Shown here piece after piece: positions 51,407 through 60,782 of a stretch of 64,000 nt of DNA; the first letter of the stretch is position 1; each line of letters opens with the position of its first letter. The DNA is from Eubacteriales bacterium mix99. GTDB lineage: Bacteria > Bacillota > Clostridia > Caldicoprobacterales > DTU083. Location of the stretch: NCBI GenBank assembly GCA_038396605.1, contig CP121690.1, positions 2,694,356-2,758,355 on the forward strand, given 5' to 3'. A program made the translations under genes and the position numbers. The notes under the pieces were generated by a model. The model was not told the origin of the DNA and made no database searches. It saw nothing but the letters and a program-made list of their open reading frames with translations.

Positions 51407-53612
51407 ATGAAGCACTACAACAAGAGGACCCCCGCCGTGGAAGAGATCCAGGATGCCGTGGAAAAGATACTTATCGAGTCCGGCCATGCCCGGACGACCA
51501 AGGAATTTATCCTCTACCGGGCGGAGCGGACCCGCGTCCGGGAAATGAATACCCGGCTGATGAAAATATATGAGGGACTGACCTTTCAGGATGCCAGGGA
51601 CAACGATCTGAAACGGGAGAACGCAAACATCAACGGGATACCGCCATGGGGACCATGCTGAAATACGGCTCGGAGGGGGCAAAGCAGTTCAACAGCCTGT
51701 ACATATTGAAGCCGGAGCATTCCGAGGCCCACAGGAACGGCGACATCCATATCCACGATATGGACTTTCTGACCCTGACCACCACCTGCTGCCAGATCGA
51801 CATCGAAAAACTGTTCCGGCATGGTTTTTCCACCGGCCACGGGCATCTCCGGGAACCACAGGATATCCAGAGCTATGCGACCCTTGCCTGCATCGCCATC
51901 CAGTCCAACCAGAACGACCAGCACGGGGGGCAGAGTATTCCCAATTTCGATTACGGAATGGCTTCCGGCGTTGCCAAAACCTATACAAAACTTTACCGGC
52001 AGAATCTGGCCAAGGCCCTGGAACTCCTTGCGGATCGGGAAGACGCGGCGGAACAGGCCCTCCGGATCATCGGGACCGTTCGGGAGGAACATCGCCTTGT
52101 GCCCTCCCTGAAGAATACCAATCACTATCAGGAAGCGGAAAAGGAGCTGTTGAACCGTATTCTTCCCGACGAACAGACGGGTAACAGGATTCAGGCATTC
52201 GCGGAAAAAAGCGTCAAAAAGGAAACGACCGAAATACCTTTCAGACCATGGAAGCCTTGGTTCATAACCTCAATACCATGCACAGCAGGGCAGGCACCCA
52301 GATTCCTTTCAGCTCCCTCAATTACGGGACGGATACCTCCCCTGAAGGGAGAATGGTGGTCAAAAACCTGCTGCTGGCAACGGAAGCGGGTCTGGGAAAC
52401 GGAGAAACCCCCATATTCCCCATCCATATCTTCAAAGTGAAGGAAGGGGTCAATTATCATCCGGGTGAGCCCAATTACGATTTGTTCCGGCTGGCCTGCA
52501 AAGTCAGCGCGAAAAGGCTCTTCCCCAACTTCTCTTTCCTGGACGCTCCCTATAACCTGAAATACTATAAGCCCGGCGATCCCGATACGGAAGTCGCCTA
52601 TATAGGCTGCCGGACCCGGGTCATCGGCAATGTTTACAATCCTTCCCGGAAAGTAGTTTCCGGAAGGGGAAACTTAAGCTTTACGTCTGTGAATCTTCCG
52701 AGGCTGGGATTGAAAAACGCGAAGGACACCGCCGGGTTTTGAGAAGAGTTGGACCGGGTCATCGATCTGGTGATCGATCAGCTTTGGGAACGCTATGAGA
52801 TCCAGGCGAGGTAAAAGGTAAAGAACTATCCGTTCCTGATGGAGCAGGGCATTTGGCTGGATTCGGACAAGCTGGGGCAGGAAGACGAAGTCCGGGAAGT
52901 CCTCCGGCACGGCACGCTCTCCATGGGATTCATCGGTCTGGCCGAATGCCTGAAGGCTCTGACGGGCGCGCACCACGGGGAAACGGAGGAGGCGCAGGAG
53001 CTGGGCCTCCGAATCATCGGGCATATGCGCCGGCGCATGGATGAGGCAAGCAAAGCCCGCCGGATGAACTACACGCTGCTGGCGACCCCCGCGGAGGGAC
53101 TGTCGGGCCGGTTTGTCAAAATGGACCGGGAGATTTTCGGCTCCATACCGGGCGTCACGGATCGGGAATATTACACAAACAGCTTTCATATCCCGGTCTA
53201 TTATGAAATCAGCGCGTTTGACAAGATTCGGCTGGAAGCCCCGTATCACGAGCTTACCAACGCCGGGCACATTACTTATGTGGAGCTGGACGGGGATCCG
53301 CTGAAAAACCTCACGGCATTTGAAAAGATCATCCGGGCAATGAAGGAAGCCGGGATCGGCTACGGATCCATAAACCATCCGGTGGATCGGGATACGGTCT
53401 GCGGGTATACGGGGATTATCGATGATACCTGCCCCGCCTGCGGCCGGGAGGAAGGCGATGTGCCATTCGAGCGGATCCGGAGGATCACCGGATATCTGGT
53501 GGGGACCCTGGACCGCTTCAACGACGCCAAAAAAGCGGAGGTAAGGGGCCGGGTCCGGCATTCCACCGGCAGCTTGCATATGCCGCAAGCAAAGGAAAGG
53601 GTACAGGTTTAA
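51407..53612 (+). pseudogene. nrdD: Broken anaerobic ribonucleotide reductase (class III)
   Basis: Pieces of NrdD follow in order: the end of the ATP-cone (KRTPAVEEIQDAVEKILIES), the catalytic barrel (NGDIHIHDMDF, NTMHSRAGTQIPFSSLNYG, FSFLDAPYN, SMGFIGLAECLKAL) and the C-terminal zinc and glycyl-radical part (CGYTGIIDDTCPACG, TGYLVGTLDRFNDAKKAE). The first part of the ATP-cone is missing. One base is lost in a G run at 51635-51637, a second shift lies near 52225, and TGA (52740) and TAA (52812) stop the frame. DNA is much richer in GC than its neighbours. The enzyme would reduce NTPs to dNTPs without oxygen, but this copy cannot make it. Confidence 0.92.
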
Positions 53613-53732
53613 TCGAGCTTTTGCCGCAAAAACTTATCCGCTGCAGCCACGAAAGCAAATAGCAGCGACAGAACTTGTTGCAGGTGAATCAATAAACAGC
53701 CTTTCTATAAATGAAAAAGGAGTAAAAGCAAT

Positions 53733-54299
53733 ATGCCGGTAGAGACCATAGTAAATGACAAAAAAGGCATCCGAAAAACTTCATCGCCGACTAAATTACG
53801 AATCGCAGGGGTAATCGGGGAATCCATTGTGGACGGGCCCGGGATCCGGTATGTGGTATTCGCCCAGGGCTGCGGGCATCACTGCCCGGGATGCCATAAT
53901 CCCCAGACCCACTCCTTTGACGGGGGAAACCTGATGAAGATCGGCGATATCCTTCAGGAAATAGAAAAAAAACCGCTGCTGGACGGCATAACCTTCAGCG
54001 GCGGAGAACCCTTTGAGCAGGCGTCCGCCTTCGCGGGGCTTGCCCGGAGGGTGAAAGCGTTGCATCAGGATCGAAACGTCTTCGTCTATACCGGTTATAC
54101 CTATGAGGAAATCCTCCGATATGCCGATATCCGCCCCGAATGGGGTGAGCTGCTGGATGTGGCGGATATTCTGATCGACGGACCCTTTATGCAGGAAAAA
54201 AAGAGCTACCAGTTGCTGTTCCGGGGCTCTTCCAATCAGCGGATCATCGATATGAGGCAAACCGGGCGTTCCGGAAGGGTGGTTCTGGCAGAGGTTTAG
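53733..54299 (+). CDS. nrdG: Anaerobic ribonucleotide reductase activating protein
   Basis: 188 residues. A radical SAM enzyme with the cluster motif CGHHCPGC, GPGIRYVVFAQG before it and the AdoMet motif TFSGGEPFEQ. It makes the glycyl radical on NrdD. It is intact, with an AAGGAG ribosome site, although the partner nrdD just upstream is broken. The host must have another nrdD for it to be useful. GC-rich like nrdD, so both came together. Confidence 0.93.
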   Translation: MPVETIVNDKKGIRKTSSPTKLRIAGVIGESIVDGPGIRYVVFAQGCGHHCPGCHNPQTHSFDGGNLMKIGDILQEIEKKPLLDGITFSGGEPFEQASAFAGLARRVKALHQDRNVFVYTGYTYEEILRYADIRPEWGELLDVADILIDGPFMQEKKSYQLLFRGSSNQRIIDMRQTGRSGRVVLAEV

Positions 54300-54410
54300 G
54301 TCTCTCCGCCAGAGTAAACATTAATTGTATGGCTGACTAATACACCAAAAACTCAATACCGGTGGCTTATCGGACCTTTTCAGCCCGGTAAACTACCTGC
54401 TCTTTTGCAG

Positions 54411-55270
54411 TCACCCCTTAATTGATCCAATCATAATTCCCTTTACAAAGTACTTCTGAAGGAACGGATAGGCACAAATAATAGGCACGGTCACAACAAC
54501 CATAGTAGACATACGGATCGTTTCAGCCGTAAATGTCTGTGCGGCATACGTAGCGCTTCTTTCAACACTGGCAGTTGAGGCGCCTGCCTGGACAGCCGTC
54601 AGATTAGCCTGATTAATTAGCTCCATAAGCATAAATGCTACCGTCTTTAATTTTTTGTCCGTTACATAATAAGCCGCGTCGAACCAATTATTCCAATGTC
54701 CTACTCCAATGAATAAAGCTATCGTCGCAAAAACCGGCAACGATATCGGAAATATTATTCTAAAAAAGATCACCAAATCGTTTGCTCCATCAATTTTAGC
54801 GGATTCCTCAAGAGATGCCGGAATGTCTCGAAAGAAGCTCATCATGATCATCGTATTAAAAGAGCTTAATAAATTCGGTATAATATATACCCAAAAAGAG
54901 TTAAACAATCCAAGATTCTTGATCAATATAAAAAAAGGTATCAGCCCTCCCGAAAAATACATAGAGAAAATCATTAAGGCAATATAAACCCGCTTATACA
55001 TTAAGTCTTTATGTGCCAAGCTATAAGCAAACAATCCGGTAAAAAACAAACCGGTAACCGTACCGATCAGAGTTCTCGCGATTGTGACGGCAAACCCTCC
55101 TAAAAGATCTTCATTGGAAAACACAGCTTTATAATTCTCCAATGTGAATTTACGCGGCCAGAAAAAAATCCCTCCTCTGGACGCATCGATTCCCTCATTG
55201 AATGAGATAATGACAGAATAATAAAAAGGGTATAGCGTAGCAATAAATACGATAATCAATACAAAGTATA
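54411..55270 (-). pseudogene. Sugar ABC permease (LplC/YtcP type) cut by IS66
   Basis: About 285 codons of a permease whose first residues are replaced by the IS66 end (a TGA lies in frame at 55277-55279). It shows about six membrane segments, an EAA loop (LEESAKIDGANDLVIFFRIIFP) and the C-terminus KYFVKGIMIGSIKG of the LplC group, which import oligosaccharides. A TTG at 55259 could restart it without most of the first helix. Its usual partners (LplB-type permease, binding protein) are absent on the other side of the IS. Confidence 0.85.
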
Positions 55271-55277
55271 GTAACCG

Positions 55278-56810
55278 TCAAGCCAAGGGTGACACCTTCC
55301 ATGGCATAAGGGTTTTAGGATCGACGCCGTTCGGGGCTTGAGTGAAAATCTTCGTGAGATATTCAAACGGCACAAGCCCGTTTTCTCTGGCGGAAACGAT
55401 CAGGCTGTAATAAACCGCGCTGGCTCTCGCGCCGTTAGGGGTGTTGGAAAACAGCCAGTTTTTGCGTCCCATCACAAAGGGACGGATCGAATTTTCAGCA
55501 CGGTTGTTGCTGATTTCAAGCCTGCCGTCCAATAAATAAGCTCTGAGATATTTGCGCTGGCTCTGCGCATAATAGACCGCCTTGCCCAGCAGGGACTTTG
55601 GCAGCGCGCGAAGCGAATCGGCCCATGTGAAAAAAGCCTCCATCATCGGTTTGGAGAGTTGTTCACGCTTTTCCCGGCGTTCTTCCGGGGACAGCAAAGC
55701 AAACTGTTTCTCAAAATGAAACAGCCTGTCACAGTAGGCGATCCCTTTTTGGGCATCGGACGAGTCACGTTTTTCTTTCGGCAGCGTTTGCAGCGCCTCG
55801 TCGAACTTTCGGCGCAGATGTGCCCAACAGCCCACAACGGTAATCCGGTCAGGGAGTTTGTGATAGCCGTCATAACCGTCCGTATGGAGAAAACCCGAAA
55901 AATCTTTCAAAAAGGTTTCCGGGTGGGTATACTTTCGGTCCCTTTGGTAGTCATACAGCACAATTTGGTGTTCCGCCTCGCCGCTTGTCCGGTAAAGCCA
56001 CATATAGCTCTTGCTCCGGGCGGGCTTGCCGTCCTCATGCAGCACTTGGAGGGTGGTTTCGTCTGCGTGAAGGACCTGATGCTCGCATAGCTGCCGTTTC
56101 ATCTCTTTGTATATCGGCTCCAGCCAACCTTCACTGGCTTTTACGAGCCAATTCGACATCGTCTGACGGGAAAGCAGAATGCCGTTTTGTGCCCATTCCC
56201 GCTCCTGCCGGTAAAGCGGGCTGCCCATCACAAATTTCTGCACAGCGATGTGGGCGACCGATTCGGGCGATGCGAAACCGCCTTTGATGACGGGTTCCGG
56301 CATGCTCGCCTTGACGATCGGCACACGGTCGGAAGATTCCTCGCAGTGCCGGCAGGCGTAAATATGCCGTACATGGCGGACAAGCACGGCTTTTGCCGGG
56401 ATGATTTTCAGTTCCTCGCGCACCTCTTCGCCCATCTTGTGCAGAGGACAGCCGCAGTCAGGACAGACACGTTTTTCTTCCGGCAGCTCATGCAGGATGA
56501 CCTCGACGGGCAAATCTTCCGGCAGCTTGTCGGTGGTCAGACGGGTCTTCCGGCGATAATGCGCTTTGACTTTAGTGATCTCCGGCTCCGGTGCGGTCAA
56601 ATCGGCGGTTTCCTCCGCTTCGTTGAATAAGCACAACTGTCCGTTGTCCGTCTGCTCACTGGACGTGCCAAATCGTTTGTGACTGGCAAGTCGAAATTGT
56701 TCCGTCAGCCACTCTACCTGCTGTTTCAGCTCGGCAATCTGCTCCGCCTGCTTGAGAAAATTCTCATAAACATGCAGCGGAATTTCAACTGTTTTCTCTC
56801 GCTTTTCCAT
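55278..56810 (-). CDS. tnpC: IS66 transposase TnpC
   Basis: 510 residues. An N-terminal coiled coil (QIAELKQQVEWLTEQ) is followed by a zinc-finger segment (CPDCGCPLHKMG, CRHCEES) and a DDE core: HADETTLQVL, HTDGYDGYHKL, ISNNRAENSIRPFVMGRKNW. It is full length for the family and ends eight bases inside the left terminal repeat. Confidence 0.95.
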   Translation of the reverse strand: MEKREKTVEIPLHVYENFLKQAEQIAELKQQVEWLTEQFRLASHKRFGTSSEQTDNGQLCLFNEAEETADLTAPEPEITKVKAHYRRKTRLTTDKLPEDLPVEVILHELPEEKRVCPDCGCPLHKMGEEVREELKIIPAKAVLVRHVRHIYACRHCEESSDRVPIVKASMPEPVIKGGFASPESVAHIAVQKFVMGSPLYRQEREWAQNGILLSRQTMSNWLVKASEGWLEPIYKEMKRQLCEHQVLHADETTLQVLHEDGKPARSKSYMWLYRTSGEAEHQIVLYDYQRDRKYTHPETFLKDFSGFLHTDGYDGYHKLPDRITVVGCWAHLRRKFDEALQTLPKEKRDSSDAQKGIAYCDRLFHFEKQFALLSPEERREKREQLSKPMMEAFFTWADSLRALPKSLLGKAVYYAQSQRKYLRAYLLDGRLEISNNRAENSIRPFVMGRKNWLFSNTPNGARASAVYYSLIVSARENGLVPFEYLTKIFTQAPNGVDPKTLMPWKVSPLA

Positions 56811-56874
56811 ACTCTAATTATACCGTAAAAACCGCATGGAATCAAGAAATATCGGCTTTTTTGCACCCGATATT

Positions 56875-57228
56875 TTACGAAATTTTACGTTCGGAAACCT
56901 CGCTTCGGCTGAGCTTCTTTGCAAGCCTTGCACTGTCAATCAGACAGGATAATTCTTCGCTGTTCAGCGCCATTGTCGCTTCTCCATCCGACGACGGCCA
57001 ACGGAAATGTCCGCGTTCCAGCCGCTTGAAATACAGCCAGAAGCCGTCGCCGTCCCATTCAAGTATTTTTATGCGGTCACGGTTTCGGTTGCAGAAAACG
57101 AACAGCGCATCGGCGAAAGGGTCCAGAGAAAAGCTCTGCTGCACAAGCGTCATCAGCCCATTGATGGATTTCCTCATGTCCGTGCATCCGCAGCACAGAT
57201 ACACGGGCTTTTCGCCGAAGCGCATCAC
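56875..57228 (-). CDS. tnpB: IS66 accessory protein TnpB
   Basis: 117 residues with the family start VYLCCGCTDMRKSINGLM and FVFCNRNRDRIKILEWDGDG. Needed for IS66 transposition, exact role unknown. It overlaps tnpA by four bases. Confidence 0.95.
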   Translation of the reverse strand: MMRFGEKPVYLCCGCTDMRKSINGLMTLVQQSFSLDPFADALFVFCNRNRDRIKILEWDGDGFWLYFKRLERGHFRWPSSDGEATMALNSEELSCLIDSARLAKKLSRSEVSERKIS

Positions 57229-57584
57229 AGCGACCTCAGTACGCAGCAGACCTTCGCCAGCAGTTCCGAATCCGTCGAAGCAGTTACCTTGATATGACAG
57301 CCGCCGATTTCGATGGTCAGCATACTTTCGGCACCGGCGGCAAGTTTAGGCTCCTCAAGCTGCGTCCATCCGTTCGGCACAAGCCCACCCTCGCCGCCTT
57401 GTTTCTCCAACAGCCCCCTACAGGCAGCTTCCCGTACTTTCTTCTGTCTGTAGTAATAGGTGGCTTTGCTGATTCCCTTTTCTTCGCAGAATGCGTTTAC
57501 GGTCTGCCCGCTGGCTATCCGTTCTTTTACCTCTTCACCCCAGCCCGACAGCCGGAACCTCGTCACAATTTTTTGTGTATCCAC
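57225..57584 (-). CDS. tnpA: IS66 accessory protein TnpA
   Basis: 119 residues with an N-terminal helix-turn-helix (ASGQTVNAFCEEKGISKATYY) and the C-terminus SMLTIEIGGCHIKVTASTD. First gene of the element. It binds DNA as in other IS66 TnpA proteins. Confidence 0.93.
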   Translation of the reverse strand: MDTQKIVTRFRLSGWGEEVKERIASGQTVNAFCEEKGISKATYYYRQKKVREAACRGLLEKQGGEGGLVPNGWTQLEEPKLAAGAESMLTIEIGGCHIKVTASTDSELLAKVCCVLRSL

Positions 57585-57722
57585 TCAATTCACTCCAATT
57601 TGCTTCAAAACACTTCTTAGAGCGTTTTGAACTCTTTTGAAGTAAATTGTACCCTTTCTGACGCCTTTCCTGCAATGTGACGGCCGGGTTGACGGTTACG
57701 CACATTTCGATAATATAATACT

Positions 57723-57757
57723 ATAACGCCAACTACTATATTTGTAATTGGCGTTAT
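57723..57757 (-). terminator. Stem-loop after arsC
   Basis: ATAACGCCAA and TTGGCGTTAT form a perfect ten-pair stem with a 15-base loop, directly after the arsC stop. The following stretch is AT-rich but without a T run, so it may be a weak terminator or 3' protector. Confidence 0.5.
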
Positions 57758-57762
57758 AAATA

Positions 57763-58167
57763 TTATGACTTTAGTCTGCCTTTTAGCTCGTTGATTTTTG
57801 TTTCTATTGTAGAGATTATTTTTTTAAATTCCTCATCGCTCTTTCCAGTTGGATCATCAAGTCCCCAATCTTCTCTGTGTTTACATGGAAGGTAAGGGCA
57901 CTCCACATTGCATCCCATTGTAATAACGATATCTACTGAAGGGATTTCTTCAAGCAACTTTGAATGTTGAGTTTTCTCCATATCTATACCATAAAGTTCT
58001 TTCATTAGGCGAACAGCATCTTGATTAATTTGTGGTTTTGTTTCTGTGCCAGCAGAGTAGCTTTCAAATATATCTCCCGCAAAATGTTTACCAAGTGCCT
58101 CAGCTATTTGGCTTCGACATGAATTATGAACACATATAAATGCGACCTTTGGTTTATTTTCTCTCAT
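57763..58167 (-). CDS. arsC: Arsenate reductase (thioredoxin-coupled type)
   Basis: 134 residues of the low-molecular-weight phosphatase fold. The P-loop is CVHNSCRSQ; the resolving Cys pair is in MGCNVECPYLPC, followed by DDPTG. It reduces arsenate to arsenite with thioredoxin, which Acr3/ArsA then export. Last gene of the ars operon, 13 bases after arsA. Confidence 0.95.
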   Translation of the reverse strand: MRENKPKVAFICVHNSCRSQIAEALGKHFAGDIFESYSAGTETKPQINQDAVRLMKELYGIDMEKTQHSKLLEEIPSVDIVITMGCNVECPYLPCKHREDWGLDDPTGKSDEEFKKIISTIETKINELKGRLKS

Positions 58168-58180
58168 AATCGTATCTCCA

Positions 58181-59923
58181 TTATTTTATCAATTCTAATA
58201 ATTTACTTCCTGTTATATCCTCTGCACTCCAACTGATAACAGCAAAGTTACCCTCCGTATGAGTATCGACCTTGTTTATCCACTCAATTTCATGACTGGC
58301 CTTTGCTTTTAGTAAGCGGTTAGTGGTTTCGGTAGCGTACATTGATGAATTAATTACCCACCACTTTGTGGAAATCTCTGCACGTTTTAAATCCTCTTCC
58401 AAACGCATAGCTTCATATACAGGAGTGGTTTCTGCAAGCGTCACGATAATAACTTCGGTTTCTTTTTCGTTGCGCAAGCGAGGCAGCAACTTTTTAACAT
58501 TCTCAGGAATATCTCCCTGCGTCCGTTTCACCTCACGATGATAGCTCTGCGTGGAATCAAGCAATAAAAGCGTGTGCCCTGTGGGTGCGGTATCTATGAC
58601 AACAACCTCATTATCGGCCCTTTCTACCACCTCAGCGAAGGCGCGGAATACGGCAATTTCCTGTGTACAGGGTGAACGTAGATCCTCTTCAACATAAGCA
58701 ACATCATCTTCTGACATTGTCTCACGCGCTTTGGAAAGCACCTCGTCCTGATAGCGCTTCAATTCCGCTTCTTCGTCGATATGGCTCATGGTGATGTTTT
58801 CTGTTTCTTTGGCAACATACTTCAGATGCGCTGCTGGATCGGTAGTTGTAAGGTGTACTTTTTTGCCTTTAGAAGCCAAAGCAAATGCAATTGCTGCAGC
58901 AATAGAGGTTTTACCGACTCCGCCTTTTCCCATTGTAAAAATGACCTTTTTGTCATTCTGATACAAATCATCAATCACATTTTTCAAAGAAGGTACTGTA
59001 GTTGCATTTATAGTTTCTTCGCTGATTTCAAAACTATCCTTAGACAGAAGTGCGCGAACATTATCCATTCCTGTGATGTTATATGCCCGTAGCGGAACAG
59101 AGTACAAGTCAAGCTTTTTAATATTATTGGGTATCTCGGCCAATGCTGCTTGCTGTTTATTATAAAGGCTTTCAGATACGCTATCATCAAAGGAAGGCAT
59201 AACACCGTTTATGACAAGTATTTGATTGTTCACACCCAAATCTGCAAGCTCACCGGAAGCACGTTCTGCTTCTTTTAGTGGTGTTTTATCGGGTCGAGAT
59301 ACCAATACAAGCGTAGTAGCATTACCGTCTGCAAGCGTATTGACTGCCTGTTTGTATATATCTTTTCGTTCCTCTAACCCTGAAAGTTGACCTAAGCAAG
59401 ATGCACCATGTGTGCTTTCGCTAATAAAATTAGTCCAAGCAGACGGAAGTTGCAACATTCTAAGCGTATGTCCTGTAGGTGCTGTATCAAATATGATATG
59501 GTCATATTCTCTCTCGGCTGTTTTGTCAGTTATAAAATTAGAAAACTCGTTAAATGCAGCAATCTCAACTGTACAGGAACCAGAAAGTTGTTCCTCCATA
59601 TTGTCAAGGACAGCATCAGGTAGCTTACCTCGATAAGGGGCAATTACGCTTTCTCTATACTCAGCTGCGGCTTGAATTGGATCAAGGTTCGCAACAATAA
59701 GACCGGGGACTTCATTAATCGGAACTCCCTTACTTGTTAGATCAGTAGAAAATACATCCTGAAGATTGGAAGCCGGATCGGTACTAATGAGTAGTACCTT
59801 TTTACCGTTATCAGCAAGGGTAACCGCAGTAGCACAGGCAATTGATGTTTTTCCAACGCCACCTTTGCCGGTAAAAAACATATATTTGGTTAGGGGAATA
59901 TTCTTTACATCAAAGTCTTTCAT
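58181..59923 (-). CDS. arsA: Arsenite-stimulated ATPase ArsA
   Basis: 580 residues with two ATPase halves. P-loops are FFTGKGGVGKTS (A1) and FTMGKGGVGKTS (A2); both have the DTAPTGHTLR/L block. It binds arsenite handed over by ArsD and drives efflux through the membrane carrier. ATG 59923 shares a base with the arsD stop (TAATG). ArsA next to Acr3 instead of ArsB is the usual clostridial layout. Confidence 0.95.
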   Translation of the reverse strand: MKDFDVKNIPLTKYMFFTGKGGVGKTSIACATAVTLADNGKKVLLISTDPASNLQDVFSTDLTSKGVPINEVPGLIVANLDPIQAAAEYRESVIAPYRGKLPDAVLDNMEEQLSGSCTVEIAAFNEFSNFITDKTAEREYDHIIFDTAPTGHTLRMLQLPSAWTNFISESTHGASCLGQLSGLEERKDIYKQAVNTLADGNATTLVLVSRPDKTPLKEAERASGELADLGVNNQILVINGVMPSFDDSVSESLYNKQQAALAEIPNNIKKLDLYSVPLRAYNITGMDNVRALLSKDSFEISEETINATTVPSLKNVIDDLYQNDKKVIFTMGKGGVGKTSIAAAIAFALASKGKKVHLTTTDPAAHLKYVAKETENITMSHIDEEAELKRYQDEVLSKARETMSEDDVAYVEEDLRSPCTQEIAVFRAFAEVVERADNEVVVIDTAPTGHTLLLLDSTQSYHREVKRTQGDIPENVKKLLPRLRNEKETEVIIVTLAETTPVYEAMRLEEDLKRAEISTKWWVINSSMYATETTNRLLKAKASHEIEWINKVDTHTEGNFAVISWSAEDITGSKLLELIK

Positions 59924-60768
59924 TAACAACAACCTCCACCGTTACAGCAGCCACCGCCACTTGGTTTTTTTTCTTCACCAAGATAAGACTTCGGAACACC
60001 AAGCAATTCTGCAATCTCAGCATTACTCGGGTATTTCTTTGTCATAACGATTTTTCCGTCCACTACCGTTGCAGGCAGTGACTCAACACCATCACCCATA
60101 ATAAGTTTATTGATTTCAACGTTCTTTATAAATTCCTGTGGAGCATTGCTCAAGTTATAGCGGTTGACCACTACACCGTATTTCTTCAAGTTACTGAATG
60201 CAGTTGAAATGCGAAGCAGTTCAGGGTCAACGCCGACTCCGCAAACTCCGGTTTCACAGCACATAGCTGGCTCATAAATAGATATTTTTTTCATAGTAAA
60301 TTCTCCATTCTTATTATTATTATTTTTACTTGCATAGAACTCTTTAAGATTTTCTGGCATGATATAATCTGTTTTGGTAATGTCAATATTGTCGGAAAAC
60401 AGGGTTTTCAAAATGGCATATGCGAGCAATTCTTTCGGAGGAATTTCGTAGACTTCATCTTCATATCGAAAAACGCGGCATTCCACGTCGCATCCGGCTA
60501 TATCACTGCAACACCCGCAATCATTTTCTTCTACGGTAAGGCAGATATCCTTACCGTTTACACGAATAGTCGGGGATGATAGAAACTGATATTCAGCCGC
60601 TATCTCCGCTGTAGACATTTCTATTTTACGTCGAACGACTATATATCCAGCCAGTTGCAATGCCGGTTCTAAAACATCTAAGACCTCGTCTAAAACTTCA
60701 TCTGTTCCGACACAGCGGTCGCAGGTATTTAAATCGAGATAAAGGTAATCAATAGTTATTTCTTTCAT
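59923..60768 (-). CDS. arsD: DUF2703-ArsD fusion, arsenite metallochaperone
   Basis: 281 residues. The first 130 are a DUF2703 domain (DYLYLDLNTCDRCVGTDEVL, SSPTIRVNGKDI, CGCCSDIAGCDVECR). After a basic Asn-rich linker, ArsD begins MKKISIYEPAMCCETGVCG with the arsenite-binding Cys-Cys and Cys, and ends with GGGCCNGGGCC. ArsD passes arsenite to ArsA and can repress the operon. Normally two genes; here one frame. An internal ATG (MKKISIY) with GGAG upstream could also give ArsD alone. AAGGAG precedes ATG 60768. Confidence 0.92.
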   Translation of the reverse strand: MKEITIDYLYLDLNTCDRCVGTDEVLDEVLDVLEPALQLAGYIVVRRKIEMSTAEIAAEYQFLSSPTIRVNGKDICLTVEENDCGCCSDIAGCDVECRVFRYEDEVYEIPPKELLAYAILKTLFSDNIDITKTDYIMPENLKEFYASKNNNNKNGEFTMKKISIYEPAMCCETGVCGVGVDPELLRISTAFSNLKKYGVVVNRYNLSNAPQEFIKNVEINKLIMGDGVESLPATVVDGKIVMTKKYPSNAEIAELLGVPKSYLGEEKKPSGGGCCNGGGCC

Positions 60769-60782
60769 AGAAAACAACTCCT

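Larger units (their letters stand above)
55271..57699 (-). mobile_element. IS66-family insertion sequence
   Basis: 2,429 bp with terminal repeats GTAACCGTCA (left 55271, right 57699 read inward) and three genes in the IS66 order. The eight bases outside each end (AAAGTATA and GCACATTT) differ, so the standard 8-bp target duplication is missing, which points to a deletion or rearrangement next to the element. Confidence 0.88.

Noticed and set aside
52674-53588. A 304-codon minus-strand frame
   Set aside because: Antisense shadow of the GC-rich nrdD remnant; high GC makes long spurious frames likely.
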